NCBI GenBank assembly: GCA_041670165.1 | Contig: JBAXZR010000014.1 | Location: forward strand, 1-31,254 | Length of the DNA: 31,254 bases | From: JBAXZR01 sp041670165 | GTDB lineage: Bacteria; Bacillota; Clostridia; Christensenellales; UBA1242 | Direction of reading: 5' to 3' | Shown here: piece after piece, positions 30,244-31,254 of the stretch | How the letters are laid out: each line of letters opens with the position of its first letter | How positions within the stretch are numbered: the stretch's first letter is position 1 | Program-made: the position numbers and the translations under genes | Notes under the pieces: generated by a model | The model's database searches: none | The model's input: the letters and a program-made list of their open reading frames with translations, nothing else | Told to the model about the DNA's origin: nothing

Positions 30244-30507
30244 GTGAGAGATGATATTTGTAAAAGAGTTATTGCAGTAGCTGAACATATTCTTTTAACT
30301 AAGTCAACAATTCGTAAAACTGCTGAATTGTTTGGTGTTTCAAAAAGCACAGTTCATGTTGACATTTCAAAACGGTTGCTTGTTTTGAATGCATCTCTAT
30401 TTGCAAGCATTGCAGAAATCTGTAAAGATAACTTTGAAGAAAAACATATTCGTGGTGGAAATGCAACAAAGCAAAAATCTCTCGGGAAAAATCTTAGGAG
30501 TGCTTAA
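30244..30507 (+). CDS. spoIIID: Sporulation transcriptional regulator SpoIIID
   Basis: An 87-residue helix-turn-helix protein. 'TIRKTAELFGVSKSTVHVDISKRL' (residues about 24-47) is the SpoIIID DNA-recognition motif, and HIRGGNATKQK near the C-terminus is its conserved basic patch. It activates and represses mother-cell genes in sporulation, between sigma-E and sigma-K phases. Length fits the family (about 85-93). The start is set at the GTG 30244, which has AGGAG (30228-30232) 11 bases upstream and lies right behind a sigma-E-like promoter. The in-frame ATG at 30178 would add 22 residues absent from the family and would lie upstream of that promoter. Confidence 0.93.
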   Translation: MRDDICKRVIAVAEHILLTKSTIRKTAELFGVSKSTVHVDISKRLLVLNASLFASIAEICKDNFEEKHIRGGNATKQKSLGKNLRSA

Positions 30508-30589
30508 ACAAAAATTGGAACAAAATTTGTTATGTTGGCAAACTTAAATTTTCTTGAATTGTGATTTGTTTATATCAAAAAATGGTTTG

Positions 30590-31210
30590 TAAAAAAATAT
30601 CTTAATAGATAAATAAAAATAAAATAAATAATTAAATAATAATCAAATAAAATATTAATAAATTAAATAAATATAATAATATTAAATTAATTAAATAAAT
30701 TAAATAAATTAAATAATATTAAATAAATTAAATAAATAAAAATTAATAAAATAATGTTAAATACAATAATAAATAGGATAATTAAATAATAATAAATAAT
30801 ATAATTAATCAGAATATTATTTAAAATAAATACACTTTAATATATATAAATATAAATTTTGATTATAAATGATTTTATATTTGGCATAGTGCTTGAAAGT
30901 GCCTAAAAATGGGCTAATTCGAATGCTTTTTTAGAATAAAAAGTTAAAAATCAATAAATAATTCAATAATCTAAATCACAAATAAACTAATAATAAAATA
31001 AATAAATTTATTAAATAATAATAAATAAATTTATTAAATAATAATAAATTAATTAAATAATAAATTATTAAATAATAAAAAAATATATAATTAATAATCA
31101 AATTAATAATAAATAATTAATTAAGTAATAAAATTTAATTTAATAATATAAAATATAATAATAAAAAATATAATAATAAAAAATATTAAATTAATTAAAG
31201 ATAATTAATT
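30590..31210. repeat. Long A/T low-complexity region
   Basis: About 600 bases built almost wholly of A and T in degenerate TAAAT, AATAA and TAAT units, with only a short ordinary island near 30880-30930. It includes an exact 23-base tandem duplication (30998-31020 and 31021-31043). No ORF, promoter or terminator can be judged reliably here. It separates spoIIID from the next gene. Confidence 0.8.
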
Positions 31211-31250
31211 ATCAACTTTAATAATTGTCATTTTTGAAAGGAAAAACAAG

Positions 31251-31254
31251 ATGA
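31251..31254 (+). CDS. Start of a further gene, cut off by the window edge
   Basis: Only ATGA is visible. AAAGG lies about 9 bases ahead of the ATG, in non-repetitive sequence after the low-complexity stretch, which supports a real start. In many Bacillota spoIIID is followed by an mreB/mbl cell-shape gene, so that is the best guess from gene order; the sequence itself does not show it. Confidence 0.4.

Noticed and set aside
30590..31210. CRISPR array or origin of replication in the A/T repeat region
   Set aside because: No regular repeat-spacer pattern, no DnaA boxes recognised and no dnaA/cas genes; only degenerate A/T units.

Overview
The window looks like chromosomal DNA from a very AT-rich, endospore-forming, low-GC Gram-positive bacterium (Bacillota, Clostridia-like). 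The evidence is strong purine-rich ribosome binding sites (AAGGAGG type), TTGACA/TATACT promoters, a SpoIIID homologue next to a SpoIIQ-like LytM protein, a VanW-domain protein, UppP and many short-loop intrinsic terminators. No species can be named from this sequence alone.

Layout. 1-600: tRNA-Asn (minus) with its own promoter and terminator, then a gene-free stretch with five consecutive hairpins. 600-6540: accessory region with a small membrane protein, a 65-aa protein, two phage structural genes, a metallophosphoesterase coupled to a protein of the 5-hmdU DNA kinase helical/thymine-hypermodification family, a secreted leucine-rich-repeat protein that appears to start at AUU, and an ASCH/PUA-like protein. 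6700-9815: an autoregulated MerR-family regulator, the ATPase YchF and undecaprenyl-diphosphatase UppP.

9860-14150 is the most remarkable part. A single protein joins a SipW-type (ER-type) signal peptidase to a cytoplasmic HD-GYP c-di-GMP phosphodiesterase. It lies downstream of three paralogous secreted proteins with SipW-type signal peptides (TasA/camelysin-like). Each of the three is preceded by its own c-di-GMP-I (GEMM)-like riboswitch and overlapping intrinsic terminator. I read this as a c-di-GMP-controlled extracellular protein (probably matrix or fibre) module. The nucleotide would switch on the substrates through three terminators in series, while the processing enzyme carries the domain that destroys the nucleotide.

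14500-18110: an orphan trpB behind a trp attenuator with a 10-residue leader peptide containing tandem Trp codons, then glutamine-dependent NAD synthetase. 18149-20213: a three-gene overlapping operon of unknown function with a strong promoter and a palindrome just downstream of it. 20587-25340: VanW protein, diverging from the CCA-adding enzyme, rmuC and a lytic transglycosylase. 25628-28480: MazG-like pyrophosphohydrolase, a lysylphosphatidylglycerol-synthase-type membrane protein and an unknown membrane-anchored protein. 28900-31254: sporulation neighbourhood (SpoIIQ-like, acyl carrier protein, SpoIIID behind a sigma-E-like promoter), about 600 bases of nearly pure A/T, and the first codon of another gene at the edge, which by clostridial gene order may be mreB/mbl.

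Function calls rest on motifs and family knowledge read by eye; no database search or folding program was run.
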